Below are positions 50,001 to 59,696 of a stretch of 64,000 nt of DNA, piece after piece. A program made the position numbers and the translations under genes. The DNA comes from Marinilactibacillus piezotolerans (GTDB lineage: Bacteria > Bacillota > Bacilli > Lactobacillales > Carnobacteriaceae_A): positions 1 to 64,000 of the forward strand of contig NZ_FOSJ01000001.1 of the NCBI RefSeq assembly GCF_900114235.1. The letters are read 5' to 3'. Under the pieces are notes generated by a model. It was not told the DNA's origin. It made no database searches and saw nothing but the letters and a program-made list of their open reading frames with translations. The first letter of the stretch is position 1; every line of letters starts with the position of its first letter.

Positions 50001-50862
50001 TAAAATCACTTTCTTCATTAATATCCTCTGGAGTTTCAAATGTAAATCTACCTAATTTTCCATCTCTTAACTCATGGATTAGCACTTGAGCGCCTCTTTC
50101 GTAGTCATCTTTAAACCCTCGTAAACGAGTAATCTCCATTAACAATTCCGGAAGGGGCATATCAGTTTCTAATGCTTGTTCAAACTTATAGCGCTCAGCT
50201 AAAACTCCTGGATAGTTTTGAACAAGATAGGACATTCCAAATAATGCAATATCATCTAAATGCAGTAAGGTATCTTTTATTGCTCCGGTAACCGCTAATC
50301 GTTTGCCAACTTCCTGATCTTCAAATTTTGGCCAGAGAATCCCAGGAGTATCTAATAGTTCTAATTCTTTACCATATTTGATCCATTGCTGCGACTTAGT
50401 AACCCCAGGTCTATTACCGGTTTGAGCAATATTTTTACGAGCAAATCGATTAATCAACGTAGATTTCCCTACATTTGGAATGCCTACACAAACTGCTCGA
50501 ATAGCTCGTGGTTTCAACCCTTTAGCTTCTCTTTTTTCAAAGAAATCTTTTAAGGCTACCCTAGCTAATTTGATAACCTCTTTTATTCCTTGTCCTTGCT
50601 TAGCGTTGATTGATATTGCATATATACCTTGAGACTCATAAAATTTAAGCCACTCATTCACACGCTTCATATCTGCTAGATCGCTTTTCATTAAAATGGT
50701 AATACGAGGCTTATTACCAATCATTTCTACTAAATCAGGATTTCTACTTGAATATGGAATACGTGCATCTACTAATTCAAATACCACGTCTACTAATTTT
50801 AATTTTTCTTGGAATTGACGTTTTGCTTTCGCCATATGTCCTGGATACCATTGTATTGTCAT
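49993..50862 (-). CDS. rbgA: Ribosome biogenesis GTPase RbgA (YlqF)
   Basis: A circularly permuted GTPase needed for late 50S subunit assembly. In the 289-residue protein the G4 motif MKSDLAD comes before G1 GIPNVGKSTLINR and G3 DTPG, the permuted order. The N-terminus IQWYPGHMAKA is diagnostic. It is co-transcribed with rnhB. Confidence 0.96.
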   Translation of the reverse strand: MTIQWYPGHMAKAKRQFQEKLKLVDVVFELVDARIPYSSRNPDLVEMIGNKPRITILMKSDLADMKRVNEWLKFYESQGIYAISINAKQGQGIKEVIKLARVALKDFFEKREAKGLKPRAIRAVCVGIPNVGKSTLINRFARKNIAQTGNRPGVTKSQQWIKYGKELELLDTPGILWPKFEDQEVGKRLAVTGAIKDTLLHLDDIALFGMSYLVQNYPGVLAERYKFEQALETDMPLPELLMEITRLRGFKDDYERGAQVLIHELRDGKLGRFTFETPEDINEESDFNE

Positions 50863-50920
50863 TGATTATTCTCCTAACACTTTATCTGCTCTCAGTGTAC
50901 CATAAAGACATAACCGCACG

Positions 50921-50964
50921 AAAAAAGTTGGTAAAAGAGGCTATCTCTCTACCAACTTTTTTAT
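50921..50964 (-). terminator. Terminator after the first signal peptidase gene
   Basis: AAAAAAGTTGGTA (50921-50933) pairs perfectly with TACCAACTTTTTT (50950-50962), with an inner AGAG/CTCT stem. Confidence 0.85.
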
Positions 50965-50971
50965 TCATCAG

Positions 50972-51625
50972 CTATTGTTGCTCATCAATACTTCCAAAAT
51001 GGTTGAACGGGAAGAATCTATAAGTTGTTTTTCCTGTAATTGTATCTCCTGAAACAAAACCGAAATAACGGCTATCTCTGGAATTACCTCTGTTATCTCC
51101 CATTACAAAATACTGATTTTCTGGTACTGTTTCTACACCTTGTAGTGATTCTAGAGAAAATTCATTGATTGTACCACCAATAACGTCTTTTGAGTCACTG
51201 CTATCTATTTCTATTCCATCAAGGTATGGTTCATCGACTTCTTCATCATTGATATAGAGCGTTTCATCACTATATCTAATCTCATCCCCCGGCAATCCGA
51301 TAATCCGTTTAATATATTGCTTTTCAGGATCATCTGGTGCCGGAAAAACAATAATATCGAAGCGTTCATAATCACTGAACTTATTAAGTAACAATTTGTC
51401 TCCATCTTCTAAAGTAGGAGCCATAGATTCACCTTCAACACTCACTGGAGCGTATAAAAACATTTGTACAAGATAAAAGACACCTGTCAGAATTACAATG
51501 TATAACACCGTACTAACAAGTTCTTGAAGAAAAGTACGTTTTTTTTCAGGTTTTTTCTTGTTATTCTTTCCATACTTACTTTTTCTTGGTTCAAATCCAC
51601 TTTCTTCATATTGTTGATCACTCAT
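50972..51625 (-). CDS. lepB: Signal peptidase I (first copy)
   Basis: A membrane-anchored serine protease that removes signal peptides of exported proteins. The 217-residue protein has a long charged cytoplasmic N-terminus, one transmembrane segment (about 38-58), the catalytic Ser in VEGESMAPTL, the Lys in KRIIGLPGD and the box GDNRGNSRDSR. The ATG at 51625 is preferred over the TTG three bases upstream. A second copy lies immediately upstream. Confidence 0.94.
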   Translation of the reverse strand: MSDQQYEESGFEPRKSKYGKNNKKKPEKKRTFLQELVSTVLYIVILTGVFYLVQMFLYAPVSVEGESMAPTLEDGDKLLLNKFSDYERFDIIVFPAPDDPEKQYIKRIIGLPGDEIRYSDETLYINDEEVDEPYLDGIEIDSSDSKDVIGGTINEFSLESLQGVETVPENQYFVMGDNRGNSRDSRYFGFVSGDTITGKTTYRFFPFNHFGSIDEQQ

Positions 51626-51713
51626 CAATCAACCTTCTCTCTAACTTAATTCGTTAAAAAAACAATTAAATGTTATCTTTGTTATTAAATAAACCCATAA
51701 CTTTATCTCTCAA

Positions 51714-52253
51714 TTAATAAAACTTTATTTTTTCAGAAGGATAATACATCATAATGATTTCGCCAAGCACTTCTTCACTAGATATACTACCATAAAATCG
51801 GCTATCATAACTATAGCGACGATTATCTCCCATTACAAAGTAATGACCATCAGGGACTTCATTTGCATTATCATTTATCATGGTAAAATTTGATGTCCAT
51901 AAACCTGGTTCATCTGAGATTTCCGAGCGATTCAAAAAGGGCTCTTTAACTACTTTATTATTGATATACAGCTTATCTTGTTCATATCTCACAGAATCTC
52001 CTGGGAGACCAATCACTCTTTTAACCACTGTTTTATTCATTGGGTCTGTAAAAACAACGATATCAAACCGATCAATACTAGAAACTGTAGACATGACCAC
52101 TCGATCATTAGGATTTAAAGTAGGATACATTGAAATTCCTGTCACATCTGTAGGAATAAAAATATATAATCTTAAAAACACTAGGATCAATGCTATACCA
52201 AATAAGACTCTCCCAATGCGTAATCGTCTTGATCTTTCAAGACATTTTTGCAT
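51714..52253 (-). CDS. Signal peptidase I (second copy)
   Basis: A paralogue of the preceding enzyme, about 179 residues, with transmembrane segment LRIGRVLFGIALILVFLRL, Ser in TGISMYPTL, Lys in VKRVIGLPGD and GDNRRYSYDSR. All catalytic residues are present. The start is taken at ATG 52253 because AGGAAGAGG is six bases upstream; an ATG at 52271 is open but has no ribosome site. Multiple signal peptidases with overlapping specificity are common in Bacilli. Confidence 0.9.
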   Translation of the reverse strand: MQKCLERSRRLRIGRVLFGIALILVFLRLYIFIPTDVTGISMYPTLNPNDRVVMSTVSSIDRFDIVVFTDPMNKTVVKRVIGLPGDSVRYEQDKLYINNKVVKEPFLNRSEISDEPGLWTSNFTMINDNANEVPDGHYFVMGDNRRYSYDSRFYGSISSEEVLGEIIMMYYPSEKIKFY

Positions 52254-52370
52254 ATACATCCTCTTCCTCATATATTATCTGGTAACCGAATAATTAATTA
52301 TAGCTTACAGTTTCAGGTATTATCAAGTTATTTTTAATCATTTCTTATATATTGTAAGTAGCTTCCAAAA

Positions 52371-52404
52371 CAAAACGATTTATGCATTCACATAAATCGT
52401 TTTG
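52371..52404 (-). terminator. Terminator after ctpA
   Basis: A 14-bp perfect stem (52371-52384 with 52391-52404) is followed on the minus strand by TTTTGG. Confidence 0.75.
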
Positions 52405-52409
52405 AGACA

Positions 52410-53894
52410 TTACTTGGATTGTAAATATTTAATTGCTTCATTATATTGTGTGTCATTCTCTTCGATCAAAGCTCTTAATGCTTCTACTAAAGCGCTCGAC
52501 GTTGCACCAGTAACAATTCCATCAGCGTCAAGTTCTTTCGTATTTTGAAATGCTTTGACTGCCTCTACTGTTTGATCGTTAAATTGACTGCTTGCTTCAT
52601 CTACCTCATAACCTAATGCTTTAAGGATGGCATTAAGATTTTTCACTTCATCAGATGTATCCCCAGACTGATAAGTTTCCTCACTATTGATCAATAATAA
52701 AGTCTGATAATCAGGCATTGCGACTTCTATATCTGGTGATATTCCTTTTTCGTTAATCCATTCACCATTTGCAGTAAGCCATTTACCAGTTGTATATTTC
52801 ACTTCCCCATCTCCTGTTAAAGGCGCAACATTCTGAATTGTTCCTTTACCAAAAGTTGTCTGACCAATCAAAGGAATACCAGCAGATTCGCTCATTGCTC
52901 CAGCTAAAATCTCAGAAGCACTAGCACTACCTCCATCAATTAAGAGCACTGCTTCACCATCGAATTTGAAAGAACCGTACTGTTCAGAATCAGCTGTATA
53001 AACAACGGGATCTTCTCCACGAATTTCAGATTGCATCAATGGCTTACCATCTTCAACAAAAATATTTGACATCTGTAAGGCAATATCTAGTAGTCCTCCG
53101 GGATTCCCTCTTACATCAAACACAAATTTTTCGGCACCTTTATCGTCTAAATCTTTAATTGCAGTAACTAGCTCTTCATAAGTTGGACGATTAAAGTTCG
53201 TAATTTGAATATAACCTATAGAAGAATCTGATTCGTCTAACTCGTATACTACGGATTCAACAGGAATAGCATCTCGAGTGATCGTAACAGTAAATTCTTC
53301 TTCAGAACGTTGAAGTAATAATTCTACTTCTGAATCTTTAGGTCCGCGAATTAAGGCAACTGCTTCCTGTAAAGAGAGGTCTGCTACAGATTCACCGTCA
53401 ATTTCTGCTATTTTATCATTTGCTTGTAATCCAGCTTTTTCAGCTGGAGAACCACTAATTGGAGAAACAATTCTAACAAATTCTCCTTCTTTCATAACTT
53501 CAGCACCGATTCCCTCAAATTCACCTTGGGTATCCTCTTGTAATGAAGTTGATTGACTTGCATCTAGATATGCAGTGTACGGATCTCCTATCGCTCCAGC
53601 CATTCCTTCTAACGCACCTTCAATAAGAGTGTCTGGATCAACTTCTTCAAAATAGTTTGCAAGTAAAATTGAATATAATTCATCTACTTGATTTAATTCA
53701 GTACTTTGAGAATTAGTACTAGCCTCATCATCTTGCACTGATTCTTGTGTCATATTTTCAGGAGTAGTCTCTATTAATCGAGAAAACGACAATGTTCCAA
53801 TTACTCCAACAATTAACACAATAATTAAAGAAGTGATATATACAAAAAGGCTAACCTTTTTAGTGTGTTTTTGTTTATTTGGTTCTTGTTCCAT
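52410..53894 (-). CDS. ctpA: Carboxyl-terminal processing protease (S41)
   Basis: A membrane-anchored periplasm-side protease that trims cell-envelope proteins. The 494-residue protein has an N-terminal transmembrane segment (about 15-37), a PDZ domain (about 115-195) and an S41 peptidase domain with the catalytic Ser in GGSASASEIL and Lys in TFGKGTIQ. It ends with a peptidoglycan-binding domain (about 405-470). GAGGAAAG precedes the ATG. The wall-binding domain suggests action at the septum or wall. Confidence 0.95.
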   Translation of the reverse strand: MEQEPNKQKHTKKVSLFVYITSLIIVLIVGVIGTLSFSRLIETTPENMTQESVQDDEASTNSQSTELNQVDELYSILLANYFEEVDPDTLIEGALEGMAGAIGDPYTAYLDASQSTSLQEDTQGEFEGIGAEVMKEGEFVRIVSPISGSPAEKAGLQANDKIAEIDGESVADLSLQEAVALIRGPKDSEVELLLQRSEEEFTVTITRDAIPVESVVYELDESDSSIGYIQITNFNRPTYEELVTAIKDLDDKGAEKFVFDVRGNPGGLLDIALQMSNIFVEDGKPLMQSEIRGEDPVVYTADSEQYGSFKFDGEAVLLIDGGSASASEILAGAMSESAGIPLIGQTTFGKGTIQNVAPLTGDGEVKYTTGKWLTANGEWINEKGISPDIEVAMPDYQTLLLINSEETYQSGDTSDEVKNLNAILKALGYEVDEASSQFNDQTVEAVKAFQNTKELDADGIVTGATSSALVEALRALIEENDTQYNEAIKYLQSK

Positions 53895-53948
53895 ATCTTT
53901 CCTCTTTTCTTAATACGCACCGACCAAACCGTTCTATTATATAAATAA

Positions 53949-54659
53949 TCAATTAATTTGCAGTGCTGTTTCAAGTGCAATAATCATCATATCATCAAAT
54001 GTCTTTTCACGTTCTTCAGAAGTAGTTTCTTCTCCAGTAAGCAGATGATCACTAATCGTAAGAAGCGAAAGAGCTTTTTTATTGTATTTTGCTGCAAGAA
54101 GATAAAGACCTGCAGCTTCCATTTCTACAGCCAGAACACCATAATCCGCTAGTTTCATCTTATCTAATTCTTTATTGTAAAAACGATCCGCACTCAACAC
54201 ATTACCAACTTTAATCTTCATACCTTTTTTTGAACCTATTTCGTAAGCTGTCTTGAGCAAATCAAAGTCAGCAATAGGAGAAAAATCTACTTGATTGTCG
54301 AATGTATTCTTTATAACGCTAGAATCAGTTGTTGCTGCTTGAGCTAATACAACATCTCGTATTTCGACTTCTTTCTTCATACCTCCGGCAGATCCTACAC
54401 GCATAAGTGTTTCAACACCGTATTCTTGGATCAGCTCTTCTACATAAATCATAATAGAAGGAATCCCCATACCAGTGCCTTGAACGGATATTTTTTTTCC
54501 TTTATAAGTGCCTGTGTATCCAAACGCATTTCGAACCGTGTTATATTGTACAACGTCCTCTAAAAACGTCTCCGCTATATATTTTGCTCTAAGTGGGTCC
54601 CCTGGCAATAGAACAGTTTCTGCGATATCTCCATTTTTTGCATTAATATGTGTACTCAT
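53949..54659 (-). CDS. deoD: Purine nucleoside phosphorylase DeoD
   Basis: Phosphorolyses purine (deoxy)nucleosides in salvage. The 236-residue protein shows the family's N-terminal [45 protein letters not shown] and the catalytic Asp in ISDHLLTGE. Length and hexameric-type motifs match DeoD. It is not next to other deo genes here. Confidence 0.96.
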   Translation of the reverse strand: MSTHINAKNGDIAETVLLPGDPLRAKYIAETFLEDVVQYNTVRNAFGYTGTYKGKKISVQGTGMGIPSIMIYVEELIQEYGVETLMRVGSAGGMKKEVEIRDVVLAQAATTDSSVIKNTFDNQVDFSPIADFDLLKTAYEIGSKKGMKIKVGNVLSADRFYNKELDKMKLADYGVLAVEMEAAGLYLLAAKYNKKALSLLTISDHLLTGEETTSEEREKTFDDMMIIALETALQIN

Positions 54660-54680
54660 ATTTATATCTCCTTTATTTTT

Positions 54681-54905
54681 TCAGTGTGAATCATTATCAA
54701 TATATTGATTCCAAGCCTCGTCATAGACATCCATATTTGGTAAATAGTGACCATTCAATTCAAGATAAGCACTGATTTCATTATAATCTTCACTTTGCTT
54801 TGGAAAACTACCGTCATCTTCTACAGCATTCGCAAAGAGCGTAATCTCATCTTTTTTGTTTGGATCTCTACGGGTCATTAAGTAGTGGTAAAACGATCTT
54901 TTCAT
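54681..54905 (-). CDS. yozE: YozE family (UPF0346) small protein
   Basis: A 74-residue soluble protein of unknown function, recognised by [12 protein letters not shown] at the N-terminus and the acidic helix-rich remainder. The family is widespread in Firmicutes. Its ATG overlaps the msrA stop by four bases (ATGA), so the two are translationally coupled. Confidence 0.88.
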   Translation of the reverse strand: MKRSFYHYLMTRRDPNKKDEITLFANAVEDDGSFPKQSEDYNEISAYLELNGHYLPNMDVYDEAWNQYIDNDSH

Positions 54906-55426
54906 GCACTAGGCCTCGATTCTTTATTAGCTTCTTGCCATTCTGATCGTTCTTTTTTTTCTTGTTTATAGCGTCTAGGATTCTTTTTATAGAATTCCTG
55001 ATGTTCTTCTTCTGCTTTATAAAAAGTTTCAGCTTTTTGGATTTTTGTAACAATTGGTTCCTTGTATCTGCCGCTTTGCTCTAACTGATATTTAGAATCT
55101 TTCGCTATTTTCTTTTGTTTGTCTGTATAATAGAAAATAACTGGACGATAGCTGTCTCCTCTATCCATAAATTGTCCCATTGCATCAGTAGGATCTGTTT
55201 GATTCCAATAGATTCCAACTAATTCTTCATAGCTGATTTTTGCGGAATCAAATACAATCTCTACCGCTTCAGTGTGACCAGTAGTTTGAGATTTCACTTC
55301 TTCATACGTAGGATTCTCAACATGTCCTCCAGTATAGCCTGAAGTAACAGAAATAATGCCATCTTGTTCTTCAAAAGGCTCCACCATGCACCAGAAGCAA
55401 CCCCCAGCAAATATTGCTTTTTCCAT
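54902..55426 (-). CDS. msrA: Peptide methionine-S-sulfoxide reductase MsrA
   Basis: Repairs oxidised methionine S-sulfoxide. The 174-residue protein has the catalytic motif [10 protein letters not shown] near the N-terminus, [16 protein letters not shown], and a conserved TEAVEI. No msrB domain or gene is adjacent. The extra Lys/Arg-rich C-terminus is common in Lactobacillales. Confidence 0.96.
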   Translation of the reverse strand: MEKAIFAGGCFWCMVEPFEEQDGIISVTSGYTGGHVENPTYEEVKSQTTGHTEAVEIVFDSAKISYEELVGIYWNQTDPTDAMGQFMDRGDSYRPVIFYYTDKQKKIAKDSKYQLEQSGRYKEPIVTKIQKAETFYKAEEEHQEFYKKNPRRYKQEKKERSEWQEANKESRPSA

Positions 55427-55502
55427 TTTCCAATCATTCCTTCTTCACTATATTTCTGCCCGATTTATTAAATTATTTCTGTATCTTATCTGAAATAGTG
55501 TA

Positions 55503-56132
55503 TCATCTTACTGCATCAAGTGGCAAATGAATATTTAGTCTAATATCATTTTCTTGTAGGTTGATACGTTCAAGTGAAAATTGTGTACCATTATCTAACG
55601 AAAATTCATTTAAATTAACAACGATAAACTGATCTTCACTATCTATTGCTATCCATTCCGGAAAATCTACTTGTCTAGATATTTGAGCCATTGCAAAGCT
55701 TATAGGTAAGTTCAAAGAGCCTATATTTAAAGATTCACCTCGAAGCTGTAGATTTCCATTTTCCAGTACATAAGGTGTCATAAATAGTGAAAATTCAATT
55801 GGAAATCCGAACACTTCTATTTCACCACTTAGTTCAGCAGAGTCCTCTAAATCAAACCTAAACCCTTCAAATTCTCCATCCAGTTCCTGATTTAAATATT
55901 CATTTGTCAATCTAGTTACATCTTCTTTAGTCGTACTGACTTCAAAAATAAGATCCTCTTCAGATGTTGCAAAAGGTTCTGTGTTTTCTTCTCCCACTTT
56001 TACTGGTTGGAGCTGTACAAACAGCCATATTAATAGCCCAATTAATAATCCTATCAATATAAGAAAGGCCCATTTCCATAGATTAATTTGTTTCGTTTCT
56101 TTTTCTGTTTTTTTTGATCGCTGTTCAGCCAA
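55503..56132 (-). CDS. ypmS: YpmS family (DUF2140) membrane-anchored protein
   Basis: A 209-residue protein with a basic N-terminus, one transmembrane helix (about 20-45, WKWAFLILIGLLIGLLIWLF) and an extracytoplasmic domain rich in beta strands, matching YpmS. Function is unknown; it commonly neighbours the SGNH hydrolase YpmR, as here. A TTG start follows AAGGGGAAAG. Confidence 0.85.
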   Translation of the reverse strand: MAEQRSKKTEKETKQINLWKWAFLILIGLLIGLLIWLFVQLQPVKVGEENTEPFATSEEDLIFEVSTTKEDVTRLTNEYLNQELDGEFEGFRFDLEDSAELSGEIEVFGFPIEFSLFMTPYVLENGNLQLRGESLNIGSLNLPISFAMAQISRQVDFPEWIAIDSEDQFIVVNLNEFSLDNGTQFSLERINLQENDIRLNIHLPLDAVR

Positions 56133-56168
56133 AATACTTTCCCCTTTATTCTTTTTTCAGCTTATTGA

Positions 56169-57044
56169 CTACTGAATAATCAGATTTTTCAAATCTGTTT
56201 CAATTAAATCATATAAAGCATCTGCCATAATCTGGTAACCTCTGTCATTAGGATGAAACAAATCTTCTTTATATAAATAAGGATGATTTTCATCTTCAAT
56301 CTCATTTACATCGTCTACAGTATCCGAGTTGCTTCTTGTTTCATCAGGAAATTCAGCAGGATTAAATAATGAATCTATTTCAACAAAATTTACATTTTCT
56401 GTTTCTTCTGCTATCTGTTTAGTTCTAGAATTCCATGTATCAAAAACTTTTTGAAGTTGAGAGAATTCATTGAAATAATAATGGTAAGGATTATACAATC
56501 CATAAATGTAAATAATTGCTTGATTATTCAGCTCACGAATAGTTGAAAAAATAATTTTTACGTTTTCCTCATATGATTGAATCGTAGACTCAAAATCTTC
56601 CAATGAACCATTCAAACCTACTTTATCCAGATTATTGACGATATCATTCCCACCAATTGTCAATGTTATGATATCTGCTTGGGCTAATCCCGACTGAACT
56701 GTTTCATCTTCCTCAAGTAAGGTCAATAACTGTTCAGTTGTATCTCCAGAATGTCCATAATTCTGAGTTTCAACTGAACTCACCATCGAATCACTTCTCA
56801 ATTGCTCAGCAACTAATGGTACATATCCCCCTCTTTTCGTACTATCTCCAACACCTTCAGTCAGAGAATCACCAATAGCTACTATATTAAGTGAAACTCT
56901 TGAAAATTCTTGATTACTCAGATTTTCGCTAGAGTTATTTCCCGAATTCGAACTGTTTGAAATAAAAGTCAGCAAACCATAACCGGCAGTTGCTGATAAT
57001 ATAATAACTAAAATACTGGAAATAAAAAGTTTTAAATGTTTCAT
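56169..57044 (-). CDS. ypmR: SGNH/GDSL hydrolase (YpmR-like)
   Basis: A secreted or lipid-anchored esterase-like hydrolase. The 291-residue protein has an N-terminal hydrophobic signal/anchor segment (about 5-28), the GDSL block AIGDSLTEGVG with the nucleophile Ser, the Gly in block II, TIGGNDIVNN in block III and the catalytic Asp-x-x-His in EDLFHPNDRG. The substrate is unknown. It lies upstream of ypmS on the same strand. Confidence 0.92.
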   Translation of the reverse strand: MKHLKLFISSILVIILSATAGYGLLTFISNSSNSGNNSSENLSNQEFSRVSLNIVAIGDSLTEGVGDSTKRGGYVPLVAEQLRSDSMVSSVETQNYGHSGDTTEQLLTLLEEDETVQSGLAQADIITLTIGGNDIVNNLDKVGLNGSLEDFESTIQSYEENVKIIFSTIRELNNQAIIYIYGLYNPYHYYFNEFSQLQKVFDTWNSRTKQIAEETENVNFVEIDSLFNPAEFPDETRSNSDTVDDVNEIEDENHPYLYKEDLFHPNDRGYQIMADALYDLIETDLKNLIIQ

Positions 57045-57263
57045 GAATAACCTTCCTTAATTTTAATAAATGCTGATTAATTACCTAGTACTTTCTCTCA
57101 ATATTTAATAAGATTTCATTTTTGAGATTCGCATTATTAACTATAAATGTGATATACTATTCCTATCAAAAATCATTGGTTTCTACTTGAAAGTACTCAA
57201 AAGATAGTATACCAAATTATCATTATGACGTACAGAAATGAAGTCAGTTACAGGAGGTTTATT

Positions 57264-57920
57264 ATGTCAGATAACACACCGGAAAAATTGATGTCGCGAG
57301 GATATCTTATCTGGAATGAAGTTTTAAACGCAATCACACATGGTTTAGGCTTTTTACTAAGTATAGTTGGACTAGTATTCTTGGTTAAAAAAGGACTTGA
57401 AATGGGCGGAATTGTAGAAGTTACTTCCTATGTTGTATATGGAACTACACTAATTTTACTTTATCTATGCTCCACTTTATATCATAGTCTTACTTTCACA
57501 AAAGCTAAACAAGTAATGAGAATCTTGGATCACAGTAGTATTTTTCTCTTAATTGCTGGTACCTATACTCCGTATACTTTGATTACGATTTCTGGTCGGT
57601 TAGGCGTATTATTAGCCGTTATGATATGGTCAATCGCCTTACTAGGTGTCATATATAAAACTGTCTGGTTCAAGAAATTTCAAGGATTATCTTTATGGAT
57701 ATATATTATCATGGGATGGATTTCATTATTCTTTCTTAATTATTTATACCAAGGATTAGGACTTGAGGGTTTCATCTGGCTGGTAGCTGGCGGCTTATCT
57801 TTTACTGTCGGAGCTATATTTTATCGTATGAAATATGTACGTTTCATGCATGTTGTGTGGCATTTATTCGTACTAAGCGGTACCGTTTGTATGTTCTTCT
57901 CAATTTATTTATACACTTAA
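57264..57920 (+). CDS. yplQ: Hemolysin III family (PAQR) membrane protein
   Basis: A 218-residue seven-transmembrane protein of the progestin/adipoQ receptor-like hemolysin III family. It has the metal-site pattern NAITHGLGF near the N-terminus, LYHSLTFTKA, LDHSSIFLLIAGTYTP and a C-terminal HVVWHLFVLSG. Bacterial functions are poorly defined. CAGGAGG fixes the ATG at 57264. In Bacillus the homologue yplQ lies in the same thyB-dfrA-ypmR neighbourhood. Confidence 0.92.
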   Translation: MSDNTPEKLMSRGYLIWNEVLNAITHGLGFLLSIVGLVFLVKKGLEMGGIVEVTSYVVYGTTLILLYLCSTLYHSLTFTKAKQVMRILDHSSIFLLIAGTYTPYTLITISGRLGVLLAVMIWSIALLGVIYKTVWFKKFQGLSLWIYIIMGWISLFFLNYLYQGLGLEGFIWLVAGGLSFTVGAIFYRMKYVRFMHVVWHLFVLSGTVCMFFSIYLYT

Positions 57921-57933
57921 AATTATTAAAAAG

Positions 57934-57976
57934 AAAAAAGCACAAGCAGATTAATAGTCTGCTTGTGCTTTTTTCT
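57934..57976. terminator. Bidirectional terminator
   Basis: AAAAAAGCACAAGCAGA (57934-57950) pairs with TCTGCTTGTGCTTTTTT (57958-57974) between convergent yplQ and dfrA. Confidence 0.95.
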
Positions 57977-58465
57977 TTATTTTCTTTTATAAATCAGAAA
58001 AGTATGAGCATGAATATTATGCTCGTCTACTATTCCCATTCTTTTTTCAATTATTTCAAAATCATCGTAATTAATTTCTGCCATCATAGTGTCACCATCA
58101 AACTTATCATGTATCAATGTTTTATACAGCATATCAACCTCTGATTTAAATAATTCAAAAATATCTGCTCCTCCAATAATATGGATCGGCTTATCAGTTT
58201 CAGCAATATACTCTAGAACTTCTTCTTTTGAATGCAATACGAGGACATTATCAATTACTAGATCCTTATTTCTAGTAAGCACAACATTCTTTCTATTCTT
58301 GAGTGGTGGGTTAGGAATGGATTCAAAGGTTTTCCTACCCATAAGAACATTTCCAGTCATAGTGATTTCTTTAAAAAATTTCATATCATTTGGTAAATTC
58401 CATGGTAATGAACCATTTTTTCCAATAACACCATTTTCATCTTCAGCCCATACAAACGTTAACAT
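57977..58465 (-). CDS. dfrA: Dihydrofolate reductase
   Basis: Reduces dihydrofolate to tetrahydrofolate with NADPH. The 162-residue protein has VWAEDENGVIGKNGSLPW (substrate site), the catalytic acidic residue in NDMKFFKEIT, MGRKTFES and IHIIGGADIF for cofactor. It lies downstream of thyA, whose reaction produces dihydrofolate. Confidence 0.96.
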   Translation of the reverse strand: MLTFVWAEDENGVIGKNGSLPWNLPNDMKFFKEITMTGNVLMGRKTFESIPNPPLKNRKNVVLTRNKDLVIDNVLVLHSKEEVLEYIAETDKPIHIIGGADIFELFKSEVDMLYKTLIHDKFDGDTMMAEINYDDFEIIEKRMGIVDEHNIHAHTFLIYKRK

Positions 58466-58732
58466 TACAACACTCTCTTCTTTAATTGTCTAGTACAACT
58501 TTATCAAAACTGCATGGTTGCATCAAACAAATATATTTAGAAAACTCTTTCTTTTTAATAAAATCAGTCATTAAACAGCTCTTGAATAAAGAACTTACTT
58601 AACTCTTTTATCGATTCAAACTTATCTTTGTAACAGCAAATAAATGATTATCAACATTCAATGTTGGATTTACATATGATATATAATTTCCAGTTCTACT
58701 GTTCTTCTACCTATTATTCAACACTTTAGTTT
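58466..58732. other. Gap between thyA and dfrA
   Basis: 267 bp, AT-rich, with no coding sequence or hairpin I can support. A separate promoter for dfrA may lie here. Confidence 0.3.
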
Positions 58733-59680
58733 TTAAACTGCTATGGGTGCTTTGATACCTTTATGAGGTCTATATCCAACAACTTTGATATCATCCATCT
58801 CAAACTCAAAAATACTTTTCTTATCTTTATTTAATTCTAAAGTTGGTAGAGTTAGAGGTTCTCTTGATAATTGTTCTTTAATTTGATCCATATGATTCAA
58901 GTAAAGATGTGCGTCACCTAATGTATGCACAAATTCCCCTACTTCTAATCCAGTTTCATGAGCAATTAAATGAGTGAGCAAAGCATAACTTGCAATATTA
59001 AACGGCACGCCTAAAAAAACATCTCCACTACGCTGATATAATTGACAGCTTAGTTTTCCATCTTGAACATAAAACTGGAATAATGTATGACATGGTGGCA
59101 AGGCCATATGCGGAACTTCTTCAGGGTTCCACGCAGAAACAATATGTCTCCTTGAATTTGGATTATTTCTAATTGAATCGATCACATTCTGGATTTGATC
59201 AATTGTATTCCCATCGGTTGTTGGCCATGTTCTCCATTGAGCACCATAAACATTTCCTAGTGTTCCATATTTTTCAGAAAATGATTCATCTTTAAGAATT
59301 CTTAGGTTGAACTTTTCTTTTTCTTTTTGATACGTTTCATTAAATGCTTCGTCCTGTTGAGATCTAAGACCAAAATTTGTCATATCAGGTCCAGTATAAT
59401 CTTCTGATCCAACATAACGTTCAAATGCCCATTCATCCCATATATGATTATTATTTTCTAGAAGATATTTTATATTGGTATCTCCTTTTAAAAACCATAA
59501 TAATTCACTTTTAATCAATTTAAAGTATACTCTTTTAGTTGTTAATAGAGGAAATCCTTTTTGCAGATCAAAACGCATCTGGTGCCCGAAAACAGACTTA
59601 GTGCCTGTCCCTGTTCGATCCTCTCGCAGGCTGCCATCGTCTAAAATTCTTTGTGCTAAATCTAAATATTCTTGCTCCAT
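58733..59680 (-). CDS. thyA: Thymidylate synthase
   Basis: Methylates dUMP to dTMP. The 315-residue protein carries the catalytic Cys in [14 protein letters not shown], the Arg quartet and [18 protein letters not shown]. It has the insert near 90-140 that makes the Lactobacillus enzyme about 50 residues longer than that of E. coli. ATG 59680 is preferred over TTG 59686 on ribosome-site spacing. About 270 bp separate it from dfrA. Confidence 0.96.
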   Translation of the reverse strand: MEQEYLDLAQRILDDGSLREDRTGTGTKSVFGHQMRFDLQKGFPLLTTKRVYFKLIKSELLWFLKGDTNIKYLLENNNHIWDEWAFERYVGSEDYTGPDMTNFGLRSQQDEAFNETYQKEKEKFNLRILKDESFSEKYGTLGNVYGAQWRTWPTTDGNTIDQIQNVIDSIRNNPNSRRHIVSAWNPEEVPHMALPPCHTLFQFYVQDGKLSCQLYQRSGDVFLGVPFNIASYALLTHLIAHETGLEVGEFVHTLGDAHLYLNHMDQIKEQLSREPLTLPTLELNKDKKSIFEFEMDDIKVVGYRPHKGIKAPIAV

Positions 59681-59696
59681 TTTCAATTAGCTCCCT

